This document shows, one piece after another, positions 1 to 7,842 of a stretch of DNA of 23,116 bases. Under the pieces are notes generated by a model. The model searched no databases. It was not told where the DNA came from and saw only the letters and a program-made list of their open reading frames with translations. The stretch is from CAIKBL01 sp043734785 (GTDB lineage Bacteria; Pseudomonadota; Gammaproteobacteria; Ga0077536). The DNA lies in NCBI GenBank assembly GCA_043734785.1, contig JAYTEX010000380.1, forward strand, positions 1-23,116, given 5' to 3'. A program made the translations under genes and the position numbers. How positions within the stretch are numbered: the first letter of the stretch is position 1; each line of letters starts with the position of its first letter.

Positions 1-18
1 TTGGCACGACTGTTGCGC

Positions 19-951
19 CTAACGCGTCGTCACCTCGCCGCGATCCTGGATCAGATAGATAACGACGGGATCGTGAATGCCCTTGAGGGAGGCAGGGCCG
101 ATTTCACTGGTTTGAGTCGGCACCACTGCGCCTTCCTTGTCGGTGATTTCGCTCAACAGCGCCTTCGAGCACAGGATCCTATCCATGCGTGGGACCTCAA
201 TAAGTGGCGCCGAGAAGGTCTCGTTCTGCGCGCCTTCGATCCGGAAGGTGATGTTGACGTCGTTCCCGTGGATATCCTGGCCGCCGGTAGAAATGCCCCA
301 GGTGTCCCCGTGATGCAACGCCATTCGATAGTGGATCGGCGTATTGTGGGTGCGACTGTTGCGGTGCTTGATGCGAGAGACCAACTCGAGTGCCGCAGAG
401 ACGGATTTGGAGGCAGATACGAACGTTGCCAGAAAGCCGTCGCCGGTGCCTTTAAAAAAGCGCATGCCGTATTCCGTCAGGACCGGCTCGGCCAGTTGCT
501 GCACGCGTGACTTGAGATGATGCGCCATGTGATCGTCTTGATTGGCAATCATCGAGGATTCGCACAGGTCGAACACCAGGATGGTCTCGGTACGTTTGAC
601 GAGATGACCGGCCGGGATGATCACGGACTTGTCCCAGTCATCATCTGCCTGGTAATCGACCTTCAACGACCAGTCGGCGACACGGAGGCTCGCCGGCAAT
701 TTGATTTCGGTTTTGGCTTCAAGGCGCTTCCACTCCTCTTCGAGTTTCAGGAAACTGCCATTGCGGCTAGTGTCCTCGGCAAAACAGTGATCGCCATCCT
801 TGCTGAGCGTGAGATGGACCCGCGACACTTGATTGTGCTTCAACACCAATTCGTTTTCAGAATGACGACCGATTCGCACGGTCGACTGTGAAAACGAGCG
901 ATTAGTTTGACCTCCTCGCTCGAGGTCGGTCAGGCGAATTTCCCAGCCCAT
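19..951 (-). CDS. FHA domain - class III adenylate/guanylate cyclase fusion
   Basis: A 310-aa soluble protein predicted to make a cyclic nucleotide (cAMP or cGMP) under control of a phosphothreonine-binding module. Residues about 1-100 form an FHA domain: G28-R29, S43-R44-V45-H46 and the T-S-R-N-G-S block at 61-66 are the usual ligand-binding positions. Residues about 120-305 resemble a class III cyclase catalytic domain. Both metal-binding aspartates are visible (D128 in FDLCES and D171 in GTGDGF), together with a lysine at 167 and the N233-x3-R237 transition-state pair, so it looks catalytically intact. No signal peptide or membrane segment is seen. The start ATG at 951 puts the FHA domain right at the N terminus; no strong Shine-Dalgarno precedes it. 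The gene appears monocistronic, with its own promoter upstream. Whether ATP or GTP is used cannot be read from the sequence with certainty. Confidence 0.88.
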   Translation of the reverse strand: MGWEIRLTDLERGGQTNRSFSQSTVRIGRHSENELVLKHNQVSRVHLTLSKDGDHCFAEDTSRNGSFLKLEEEWKRLEAKTEIKLPASLRVADWSLKVDYQADDDWDKSVIIPAGHLVKRTETILVFDLCESSMIANQDDHMAHHLKSRVQQLAEPVLTEYGMRFFKGTGDGFLATFVSASKSVSAALELVSRIKHRNSRTHNTPIHYRMALHHGDTWGISTGGQDIHGNDVNITFRIEGAQNETFSAPLIEVPRMDRILCSKALLSEITDKEGAVVPTQTSEIGPASLKGIHDPVVIYLIQDRGEVTTR

Positions 952-990
952 AATGTGGTGGCGGATTCCAGTATGTTTAAGGATGGTTTG

Positions 991-1007
991 AGTACTGGCT
1001 CAGTACT
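991..1007. promoter_or_regulatory. Inverted repeat overlapping the cyclase promoter (candidate operator)
   Basis: The word AGTACT occurs twice (991-996 and 1002-1007) separated by GGCTC. Each copy is itself palindromic, so the site is both a direct and an inverted repeat. It overlaps the predicted -10 box and the expected transcription start of the FHA-cyclase gene, the position where a repressor would act. The regulator is unknown. Confidence 0.4.
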
Positions 1008-1033
1008 ATAGGATGCGACGTCAAAAATGTGAA
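1005..1033 (-). promoter_or_regulatory. Sigma70-type promoter for the FHA-cyclase gene
   Basis: Read on the minus strand, TTCACA (1033-1028, five of six consensus bases) and TATAGT (1010-1005, five of six) are separated by exactly 17 bp. Transcription would begin near 998, giving a leader of roughly 45 nt before the ATG at 951. This is the best sigma70-like match I noticed in the window. Confidence 0.55.
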
Positions 1034-1076
1034 TCGGTCAAAACCGTTGAGTAACAGATTGCGATGCATTTTGTGA

Positions 1077-1106
1077 TCGGCCCGGAACTTTTGGTGTCCG
1101 GGCCGA
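1077..1106 (-). terminator. Hairpin downstream of the alcohol dehydrogenase gene
   Basis: A perfect 10-bp stem (TCGGCCCGGA at 1077-1086 with TCCGGGCCGA at 1097-1106) and a 10-nt loop begin 9 bp past the dehydrogenase stop codon. On the transcribed strand no run of U follows, so it is either a weak intrinsic terminator or a 3'-end-protecting hairpin. Confidence 0.5.
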
Positions 1107-1114
1107 CCCGGTGA

Positions 1115-2197
1115 CTAATGCACGATGACGCCGCGCGCGTTTTTGCCCTGTTCCAGATCTGCAAAAGCCTGTGGGGCGTCATCCAGGCGGTAGGTCTTGG
1201 TGATCAGGCGATCGAGATCTAATTTGCCCGCCTTATAGAGGCTCAGGTAGAGCGGGAAGTCCACCTTGAAGTTAGCGCTGCCGTACATGCAACCTTTAAT
1301 GGTTTTTGCGGTGAAGGGCAAAATCGCAGCATTGACAGAGAACCGGTCGTCGAGTCGACCGACGCCAACCAGCACAGCAGTCCCATTTTTGCGCGTCGCC
1401 TTAATGCACTGCTCGATCACCTTGCTATTGCCCACCACATCGAAGGCGTAGTCGACACCGATGCCGTTAGTGAGGGCATAGATCTGCTTCACCATGTCGG
1501 CACCCGGATCGAGGATATCGGTCGCGCCGAATTCCTTGGCCATCTGCATTTTCTCGAGCGACAGATCGCAGGCGATGATTTGGCCGGCGCCGGCAATCCG
1601 CGCGCCCTGGATCACGTTCAGCCCGACGCCGCCACAGCCGAACACCGCCACGGTAGTGCCGGGTCGTACATTGGCGGTGCGGATCACGGCACCAACACCG
1701 GTGGTCACCCCACAGCCGACGAGCGCCGCGACCTTGAAGTCGTAGGACTTGTCGATTGAAATCACACAGGCCGCCGGTACGACGGCGTACTCAGCCATGA
1801 CCCCCACGAAGGACATGACAAAAATCCGCTGACCATTCATGTGCACGCGGGTGGTGCCATCAAACAGATTACCATCCTGTTTCGCGCCGGAGCACAAGTA
1901 GGGCTCCTGGTGCAGGCAGTAAAAGCAATCACCGCAGTTAGGGATGAAAGAAATCACCACATGATCGCCTGGCTTCACATTGGTGACCCCTTCGCCGACC
2001 GCATCGATGATGCCAGCACCCTCATGTCCCAGCACTACCGGGAAGGGACTCGGGATGGTGCCGTTGATCACCGAGAGATCGGAGTGGCAAACCCCGGTAG
2101 CCTTCATTTTGACCAGGACCTCGCCCATTTTCGGTGGATCGAGATCGACCGTGGTAACTGAGTATTCGTTCTGCTTCTGCACGACAACAGCCTTCAT
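1115..2197 (-). CDS. Zinc-dependent alcohol dehydrogenase (MDR superfamily)
   Basis: A 360-aa medium-chain dehydrogenase that interconverts an alcohol and an aldehyde with a nicotinamide cofactor in the cytoplasm. Catalytic-zinc ligands are C37 (GVCHSD), H58 (GHEG) and C162 (VGCGVTTG). The structural-zinc lobe is complete with C88, C91, C94 and C102. The Rossmann motif GCGGVG is at 187-192, and D211 at the end of the second strand suggests preference for NAD over NADP. The pattern with SFIPNCGDC and a long insert after the zinc lobe is closest to class III-like and NDMA-dependent-type alcohol dehydrogenases. Length is normal. An AGGAGG ribosome site lies about 9 nt before the ATG, so the start is secure. 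It reads away from a structured 227-bp intergenic region. The substrate is not readable from sequence. Confidence 0.93.
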   Translation of the reverse strand: MKAVVVQKQNEYSVTTVDLDPPKMGEVLVKMKATGVCHSDLSVINGTIPSPFPVVLGHEGAGIIDAVGEGVTNVKPGDHVVISFIPNCGDCFYCLHQEPYLCSGAKQDGNLFDGTTRVHMNGQRIFVMSFVGVMAEYAVVPAACVISIDKSYDFKVAALVGCGVTTGVGAVIRTANVRPGTTVAVFGCGGVGLNVIQGARIAGAGQIIACDLSLEKMQMAKEFGATDILDPGADMVKQIYALTNGIGVDYAFDVVGNSKVIEQCIKATRKNGTAVLVGVGRLDDRFSVNAAILPFTAKTIKGCMYGSANFKVDFPLYLSLYKAGKLDLDRLITKTYRLDDAPQAFADLEQGKNARGVIVH

Positions 2198-2424
2198 GAG
2201 GCGCTTCCTCCTACATTGCGGATAGTGGGTCGAGGGTGGGAGACCGACTGGATTCCGGCGAACCCAGTCTCGCTAGGGTAACACGGGCTACCGCGCAGCA
2301 CTCCTCACATTGAAGCGGGTGTGCCCGGTGTGACCCCGCACCGACTGGGTCCCGCGGGGGGAGGAGAGTCGCAAGGACGAAGACCGGGCACACCCCGCGC
2401 ATCGCTACCATAGTGTGGGGGCGT
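2198..2424 (-). promoter_or_regulatory. Structured intergenic region ahead of the alcohol dehydrogenase
   Basis: No gene is seen here. Three helices can form. Helix A is GACTGG-a-TTC / GAA-c-CCAGTC at 2246-2269 with a CGGC loop. Helix B pairs ACCCAGTC (2262-2269) with GACTGGGT (2343-2350). Helix C is a perfect 13-bp pairing of 2317-2329 with 2383-2395. A and B share 2262-2269 and cannot coexist, and B interlocks with C. This could terminate the upstream barrel gene, or act as a switching 5' leader for the dehydrogenase. No U-rich terminator tail and no known riboswitch class was recognised. Confidence 0.35.
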
Positions 2425-3777
2425 TTAATTGAAGGTGTAGGAAAGAAATAGCTCGAATACCAGTTGGGGGTCGTCCCCGAAAATATCCTTGGCGCCGCGA
2501 TTCGGCTTGGCCCAGGCAATCCCGGCAAGCCCGTAAAGCTGTTCGTTAGGGTAGAACTCGAACTCAAGATTCACTTCATCCGACCAGTTGGTGTTGGTGG
2601 TCGGCAGACCGAAATACTGTGGCGTGTCCAATGTATGGTGGTAGACCATGGCCATCACGGCGCAACGCTCGTTCGGGTAGGCCTTGACCTTGAGCATCTG
2701 CGTGACCTGATTCTCGTTGAATAGGAAGAACTCGCCGTTGATTTCGCCTTGATACCAGGTATCCCAATCGCGTTTGCCAAAGGTGAAAAAAAGCCCGCGG
2801 TACTCTTCGTTAGCCAGGGTGGCCGCGTCATCACCGGAATAGTGGGAGTAGCGGTAGTAGAATCGCGGCGTCCAACGCCAGGACAGAAATTGATAACTCG
2901 GTTCGAGGTACCAGGCGTGCGCATCGTTCTCGATGCCCGTGAGATCGGACTGGCCCGCCTGGCGCACGTATTCGCCGTAGAGTCGCAAGCCGGTCCACGC
3001 GGGCAAGTGCAAATCCCCTCCGCGGATCCCCCACACCTGCATGCCTTCGAGGCCGACCCCGCGGTCGTCGATGATCTCGAAGGCCATCGCGCTGAGCTTG
3101 CCCCAGCGCTCGGTCTGTGAATTCTCGAGATTAAACCCGACCACGCGGCTGTCGCCGAGATCCTGATCAGTGCGCAACCAGAACACATCAGCGCGCAGGG
3201 GCGAGGTATTGAGTTTGAGGATGGCGGTGTTGCGCCAGGATTCGAAAGCGCCAATCCAATACTGGCCGTTGTCGTGACCTTGATTGAAATTACCATCCCC
3301 CACCACCAAACCATCGCCGAGGGTGAACGGCTGTCCGCCGTAGGAGAGGTCGAGCACCCCGCGTTGCCAGCCGATATACGCGGCATCCGTGTCGAGAGCG
3401 CGATCGCCGGCCCGCGCGAATTGGCCCGACAGTTCGCCATCGAGCGTCGTGGTTGCCGCGACCACCGAGACGCCACCATAAAGCTTCGAATCGCCACGGG
3501 TGTAAGCCGTTTTCAGCGAAGGTTTCAATGACAACTGAAGATCTGTGCGCTCAGTTTCGCCGGTCGAACTGCGCAATGCGCCAAAGCCGGTCAACGCGCC
3601 GAAGCCGAAGTTGAGGCCATAACCCTGACGTAGCCCAAGGCGCGCGTTGAGCGAAGCTTCCGCGTGCAAGCCGTGCTGGTTGATCAACTCATAAGCGCCA
3701 CCAGGCAACGCCACCAACGCGCTCGCCAGGCACATGACGCTGCGGGCGAATTGGCGTAGATGCAAAGATAAAAACAT
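2425..3777 (-). CDS. Outer-membrane beta-barrel protein (alginate-export/porin-like)
   Basis: A 450-aa predicted outer-membrane protein. The N terminus (FLSLHLRQFARSV followed by a hydrophobic MCLASALVALPGGA) reads as a signal peptide cleaved near residue 28. The remainder is rich in alternating aromatic/polar strands (for example YWIGAFESWRNTAILKLN, WTPRFYYRYSHYSG, LFFTFGKRDWDTWYQGEING) and ends with the barrel-type strand ELFLSYTFN. The GQPFTLGDGLVVGDG segment recalls alginate-export-like barrels, but I cannot assign a substrate. It is the last gene of a minus-strand set with a 122-aa unknown protein, an anion permease and ettA, with 35 bp to its upstream neighbour, so co-transcription is likely. 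An AAGGTG ribosome site lies about 10 nt before the ATG. Confidence 0.75.
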   Translation of the reverse strand: MFLSLHLRQFARSVMCLASALVALPGGAYELINQHGLHAEASLNARLGLRQGYGLNFGFGALTGFGALRSSTGETERTDLQLSLKPSLKTAYTRGDSKLYGGVSVVAATTTLDGELSGQFARAGDRALDTDAAYIGWQRGVLDLSYGGQPFTLGDGLVVGDGNFNQGHDNGQYWIGAFESWRNTAILKLNTSPLRADVFWLRTDQDLGDSRVVGFNLENSQTERWGKLSAMAFEIIDDRGVGLEGMQVWGIRGGDLHLPAWTGLRLYGEYVRQAGQSDLTGIENDAHAWYLEPSYQFLSWRWTPRFYYRYSHYSGDDAATLANEEYRGLFFTFGKRDWDTWYQGEINGEFFLFNENQVTQMLKVKAYPNERCAVMAMVYHHTLDTPQYFGLPTTNTNWSDEVNLEFEFYPNEQLYGLAGIAWAKPNRGAKDIFGDDPQLVFELFLSYTFN

Positions 3778-3812
3778 GCGCAGGCATCACCTTAATTGGC
3801 GGGACGAGTGCC

Positions 3813-4181
3813 TTAGAGCCGGCTGTAACGCGTATCAAAATACGCGACCCATTGCGCCCAGCGCGCGGCGTCGGAGGGGAACTTGGGGTGATCGAAACGC
3901 GCGATCAGGAAATTTCCACCCGGGCTGCGATAGGTCACCGCTTCCACCAGGATCAGTTGCTCACGGTAGGTCGCGCGATGGGCGTCTGGCACCTGTTTTT
4001 CCGGCTCTTTGGACCACAGACCGGCGGCGCGCAGATCGTCCAGCACGGTGGCCAAATGGAGGCCAGAGTCGCCGTCGAGTGGCTCACCGATGTATAGACT
4101 GCCGTTGCGTTTGTCGGTGGGATCGAAGGTCAGGACATGGTGGTCGATGATGCGTTCCTTGGTCGGGGTTTGCGCTGTCAT
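3813..4181 (-). CDS. Conserved-looking hypothetical protein, 122 aa
   Basis: I do not recognise this protein. It is 122 aa, soluble, without signal peptide or membrane segment, and rich in charged and aromatic residues. Its C-terminal half (EAVTYRSPGGNFLIARFDHP, then WAQWVAYFDTRYSRL) suggests a small alpha/beta fold. A good ribosome site (GAGGAAAG) lies just before the ATG and overlaps the end of the upstream permease region, leaving only 18 bp between the genes, so it is a real gene co-translated with its neighbours. Its position between an anion permease and an outer-membrane barrel hints at a role linked to transport, but this is inference only. Confidence 0.7.
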   Translation of the reverse strand: MTAQTPTKERIIDHHVLTFDPTDKRNGSLYIGEPLDGDSGLHLATVLDDLRAAGLWSKEPEKQVPDAHRATYREQLILVEAVTYRSPGGNFLIARFDHPKFPSDAARWAQWVAYFDTRYSRL

Positions 4182-4199
4182 GGGGCTTTCCTCAGTCTC

Positions 4200-6020
4200 C
4201 TAAAACGGGAACACGACGGGTACGAGCGTGAGCGTGACGGCTGCCACCAGCAAATTCAGTGGCACCCCGAAGCGCACGAAGTCGGTGAAGTGATAGCCGC
4301 CCGGTCCGTACACCATCAAATTCGTCTGGTAACCGATCGGCGTGGCGAAACCGCAGGACGCCGCAATCGTCAGGGCGACTACGAACGGTAGGTAATTCAC
4401 GCCAAGAGTCGCCGCGGTAGCCAGGCCGATCGGAAACATCAACACGGCGGCCGTGTTGTTGGACAACAGTTCAGTCAGAATCATCGTGACAAAATAGATG
4501 ATCAGTAACTGTCCAAACGGATCATGGCCAGCCAGCGAAATCAGCCCGTGCGCGAATGAGCTGGCGAGCCCGGTACTCTCCAATGCCTTGCCGATGCCTA
4601 AGGTTGCCGCGATCACAATCAGAACAGTCCAATCGATCGCGCGTCGCGCGGAAGCGCCGCCACAGCAGCGGGTGGCGAGCATCAAGCCAGCGGCCAGAAT
4701 CGCCGCATGAAACATTCCGAACCCCTTGGTCATGAAATACGGGATCTGCTCGAACGCAGTCGCGAGCAGCACCATCCCCACCAGAATGGCGAGTGCCGTG
4801 ATGGCTTTTTCGTGGCGAGGAGGACTTGAATCCTCAAGACTGCTGACCAAATAAAAATCCGGCGAATTGCGCTGCTGCTGAACAAATGCGGGGCGCGCCT
4901 CGAGGAGCAACGTATCGCCGGCCTGTAGCACGATGTCACCGATTTTCTGGTGTAGCCGCGCGCCACTGCGGGCCACGGCGATGACAGCCGCATTGTATTG
5001 AGTGCGAAATTTCCCATCCCGAATGGTCTTGCCGATCAGCGGGCAGCGATCGGAGACTACGGCTTCAATCAAACTTCGGCCAGCGCGTGGCCCATCGAGC
5101 TTGAAAACCTGATTCGTCGCTGGTAACAGTCCTCGGACGCGCTGCAGTTCAACGATCGAGTCGACCACCCCAACGAAGATCAGGCGATCGTTGGCGAGCA
5201 GTCGAAGCTGGGGCCCGACAGCGGCGATGACCTCGCCTTCACGCTCGACATCCGCCAGGAACATCTGATCGAGATGCCGCAGCCCCGCCTGTTCGATGGT
5301 TTTGCCGGCCACTGCGCCGCCTGGGTCGACCATCATTTCAACCGTGTAAGCCCGTGGGTCGGCGCTGTGGCGCAAGGCCGCGTTACGCGCCGGCAGCAGC
5401 CACCGACTCGCAATCACCATGTAAGTAATCCCCACAATCGCACACGGCACACCGATCCAGGTGAGCGTGAAAAAACCCATGGTCTGGTCGATTTGGCCGG
5501 ACTTCACGGCATCCTTCATGAGACCCGCGACAATGACGTTGGTGCTGGTGCCGATCAACGTGCATAAGCCGCCAAGAATCGTCGCAAAGCTGAGCGGCAT
5601 GAGCAGTTTGGATACCGGGATGCCATATTTTTTGCCCCATTCGATGACTGCCGGCAATGCCGCGGCCACCAGCGGCGTATTGTTCATGAAAGCAGAAATC
5701 ACCGCGATCGGCGCCATCATCCGGAGTTGTGCATTAGCGACCGAGCGAGGCCGCCCGAACAGGCCGTGGGCGATCCAGGTCATGACCCCGGTCTCCCGTA
5801 AACCGGCGACGACCACATACAGCACGCCAACGGTCGCCATGCCCTCATTGGCAAAACCACTCAACGCCTCGCCAGCAGTAATGACTCCGGTCAACATCAG
5901 GACGCTCAACGCGGACATCATCACGAGATCCGCCGAAACCTGTGTGAACAGGAGCATGCCGAAGATCCATACCAACGCGCCGAGCGTAAGCCAGGCATCC
6001 AACGAGAGTGTAGACATCAT
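4200..6020 (-). CDS. SLC13/DASS-family anion permease with two TrkA-C (RCK_C) domains
   Basis: A 606-aa inner-membrane transporter, probably a sodium- or proton-coupled importer of sulfate, a dicarboxylate or a similar anion. N-terminal helices run to about residue 210 and carry the family hairpin MNNTP (112-116) and GTSTN (157-161). Two soluble regulatory RCK_C domains occupy about 225-390. A second membrane half contains the matching LSNNTAAV and CGFATPIGYQTN motifs, giving the usual inverted-repeat architecture. The longer open frame beginning at 6182 adds 54 arginine-rich residues that overlap the ettA tail and do not look like this family. The ATG at 6020 overlaps the ettA stop (ATGA), a translational-coupling arrangement, and is chosen here; a second ATG follows immediately. 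The substrate is uncertain. Confidence 0.88.
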   Translation of the reverse strand: MMSTLSLDAWLTLGALVWIFGMLLFTQVSADLVMMSALSVLMLTGVITAGEALSGFANEGMATVGVLYVVVAGLRETGVMTWIAHGLFGRPRSVANAQLRMMAPIAVISAFMNNTPLVAAALPAVIEWGKKYGIPVSKLLMPLSFATILGGLCTLIGTSTNVIVAGLMKDAVKSGQIDQTMGFFTLTWIGVPCAIVGITYMVIASRWLLPARNAALRHSADPRAYTVEMMVDPGGAVAGKTIEQAGLRHLDQMFLADVEREGEVIAAVGPQLRLLANDRLIFVGVVDSIVELQRVRGLLPATNQVFKLDGPRAGRSLIEAVVSDRCPLIGKTIRDGKFRTQYNAAVIAVARSGARLHQKIGDIVLQAGDTLLLEARPAFVQQQRNSPDFYLVSSLEDSSPPRHEKAITALAILVGMVLLATAFEQIPYFMTKGFGMFHAAILAAGLMLATRCCGGASARRAIDWTVLIVIAATLGIGKALESTGLASSFAHGLISLAGHDPFGQLLIIYFVTMILTELLSNNTAAVLMFPIGLATAATLGVNYLPFVVALTIAASCGFATPIGYQTNLMVYGPGGYHFTDFVRFGVPLNLLVAAVTLTLVPVVFPF

Positions 6021-7690
6021 TTGCTGAGGGGTTTGTAGCGCAGTCGCATGGGTTGCTCTGCATTCGTGCCGAGGCGGCGTTTGCGATCGGCTTCGTAGTC
6101 CTGATAATTCCCGGCGAACCACTCGACATGGCTGTCGCCTTCGAACGCCAACATGTGCGTTGCGATGCGATCCAGAAACCACCGGTCGTGCGAGATTACG
6201 AGCACGCAGCCGGGGAAAGTCAGCAGCGCCTCTTCCAGCGCGCGCAAGGTTTCCACATCGAGATCATTGGTCGGCTCATCGAGCAACAACACGTTGCCGC
6301 CGGCTCTGAGCAACTTGGCGAGATGCACCCGATTGCGTTCACCGCCCGAGAGCTCACCGATACGTTTCTGCTGGTCGGTGCCGCTAAAGTTGAAGCGCCC
6401 CACATAGCCGCGCGAAGCAGTCTGGTAGTTGCCAATCTGGATCATGTCGAGACCATCCGAGATTTCCTCCCAGACGGTTTTCGAGGAGTCCAGTGCGTCG
6501 CGTAGCTGATCGACATGGGCGAAGTGCACCGTGTCGCCAAGTCGGATTTCCCCCTGATCGGGGTGTTCCTGATTCACGAGCATCCGGAAGAGCGTGGATT
6601 TGCCGGCTCCATTGGCACCGATGATGCCGACGATCGCGCCAGCCGGCACGGCGAAAGAGAGCTCGTCTATGAGCAACCGATCGCCATAGGCTTTGCTGAC
6701 CCGATCAACTTCGATCACGAGCTCGCCAAGACGCGGGCCGGGTGGAATGTAGAGTTCATTGGTTTCGTTGCGTTTCTGGAAATCCTGCGAAGCGAGCTCC
6801 TCGAAACGCGCCAGTCGCGCTTTGCTCTTGGCCTGGCGTCCTTGCGGATTCTGACGGACCCACTCGAGCTCAGCCTCCATATTTTTGCGATGTGCCGACT
6901 GCTGCTTTTCTTCTTTTTCGAGCCGCTTTTCCTTTTGCTCGAGCCATGAGGTGTAATTGCCTTCCCAGGGAATGCCATGTCCGCGATCCAGTTCAAGGAT
7001 CCAGCCGCAGACGTTGTCCAGAAAATATCGATCGTGCGTGACGGCCACTACGGTGCCTTCGAACTGCTCAAGGAATCGTTCGAGCCAGGCCACCGATTCC
7101 GCATCCAGATGGTTGGTTGGCTCGTCGAGCAACAGCATTTCGGGGTTCGACAGCAGCAGGCGGCAGAGGGCAACCCGTCGCCGCTCGCCGCCGGACAACT
7201 TGGTCACATCCATGTCCCAGGGGGGCAGGCGCAAGGAATCCGCGGCGATCTCGAGTCTACGATCGAGCTCCCATAGGCCGGCGCTGTCAATCTTGTCCTG
7301 CAGGCTGGCCTGCTCTTCGAGCAGGGCATTCATTTCGTCCTCGCTCATCGGCTCGGCGAAACGCATGCTGATTTCGTTGAAACGGTCGACCAGGGCTTTC
7401 TCAGCCGCAATGCCTTCCTCGACATTGCCACGCACGGTCTTGTGTGCATCGAGTTGCGGCTCTTGTGGCAGATAGCCGATCCGCAGATTTTTCTGTGGCG
7501 TCGCCTCGCCCACGATCTCGCGGTCGAGGCCCGCCATAATTCGCAACAAAGTCGATTTGCCGGAGCCATTCAAGCCCAGCACACCAATCTTGGCGCCGGG
7601 AAAGAACGATAAGGAAATGTCTTTGAGAATGTGGCGTTTGGGCGGAACGATTTTCCCGACCCGGTGCATGGTGAAGACGTATTGGGCCAT
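6017..7690 (-). CDS. ettA: Energy-dependent translational throttle protein EttA (ABC-F)
   Basis: A 557-aa cytoplasmic ABC-F protein, almost the length of E. coli EttA and alike across the whole chain (start MAQYVFTMHRVGKIVPPKRH). EttA binds the ribosomal E site and gates the first elongation steps according to the ATP/ADP ratio. Two ATPase domains are seen: Walker A GLNGSGKS (39-46), signature LSGGERRR and Walker B LLLDEPTNHLD; then GANGAGKS, LSGGERNR and LLLDEPTNDLD. Between them lie the arm and the charged linker that contacts P-site tRNA (ELEWVRQNPQGRQAKSKARLARFEEL). No membrane segments are present. It is the first gene of the minus-strand set and is divergent from the phosphate porin. 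The Shine-Dalgarno sequence is poor, but the N terminus aligns exactly with the family. Confidence 0.97.
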   Translation of the reverse strand: MAQYVFTMHRVGKIVPPKRHILKDISLSFFPGAKIGVLGLNGSGKSTLLRIMAGLDREIVGEATPQKNLRIGYLPQEPQLDAHKTVRGNVEEGIAAEKALVDRFNEISMRFAEPMSEDEMNALLEEQASLQDKIDSAGLWELDRRLEIAADSLRLPPWDMDVTKLSGGERRRVALCRLLLSNPEMLLLDEPTNHLDAESVAWLERFLEQFEGTVVAVTHDRYFLDNVCGWILELDRGHGIPWEGNYTSWLEQKEKRLEKEEKQQSAHRKNMEAELEWVRQNPQGRQAKSKARLARFEELASQDFQKRNETNELYIPPGPRLGELVIEVDRVSKAYGDRLLIDELSFAVPAGAIVGIIGANGAGKSTLFRMLVNQEHPDQGEIRLGDTVHFAHVDQLRDALDSSKTVWEEISDGLDMIQIGNYQTASRGYVGRFNFSGTDQQKRIGELSGGERNRVHLAKLLRAGGNVLLLDEPTNDLDVETLRALEEALLTFPGCVLVISHDRWFLDRIATHMLAFEGDSHVEWFAGNYQDYEADRKRRLGTNAEQPMRLRYKPLSK

Positions 7691-7740
7691 CAGGATACAA
7701 TCGCTTTAAGAGAGGATAGCGGAGATTATCTGCGGTAACG

Positions 7741-7752
7741 GTGGCGCGCCAC
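7741..7752. repeat. 12-bp perfect palindrome in the ettA/porin intergenic region
   Basis: GTGGCGCGCCAC is self-complementary and lies between the divergent ettA and porin genes, 18 bp before the Pho-box-like site. It may be an operator or chance in GC-rich DNA. Confidence 0.3.
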
Positions 7753-7770
7753 TAGGGGATTTTTACTAAG

Positions 7771-7788
7771 TCGTCATATTCCTGTCAT
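7771..7788 (+). promoter_or_regulatory. Pho box (PhoB binding site) upstream of the phosphate porin
   Basis: Two copies of GTCATA (7773-7778 and 7784-7789) are spaced 11 bp apart on the same face of the helix, the arrangement of PhoB half-sites. The 18-bp window matches the enteric consensus at 14 positions, and the second half CTGTCAT is perfect. It lies 54 bp before the ATG of an OprO/OprP-type porin. A weak -10-like TAAGGT follows at 7799-7804. The porin would be induced in phosphate starvation. Confidence 0.65.
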
Positions 7789-7842
7789 ATACAAAACCTA
7801 AGGTGCGCCCCAGTTTGTTCATTAACGGGGGGAGAGCGCACC

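Noticed and set aside
2655..3497. Long minus-strand open frame (280 aa) within the outer-membrane barrel gene
   Set aside because: It is low-complexity Ser/Arg/Pro-rich and overlaps a protein with a convincing signal peptide and barrel pattern; it is an out-of-frame shadow.
6021..6182. 54-residue N-terminal extension of the anion permease from an earlier start
   Set aside because: It is arginine-rich, lies wholly inside the ettA coding region in another frame, and does not look like an SLC13 N terminus; the ATGA-overlapping start at 6020 fits better.
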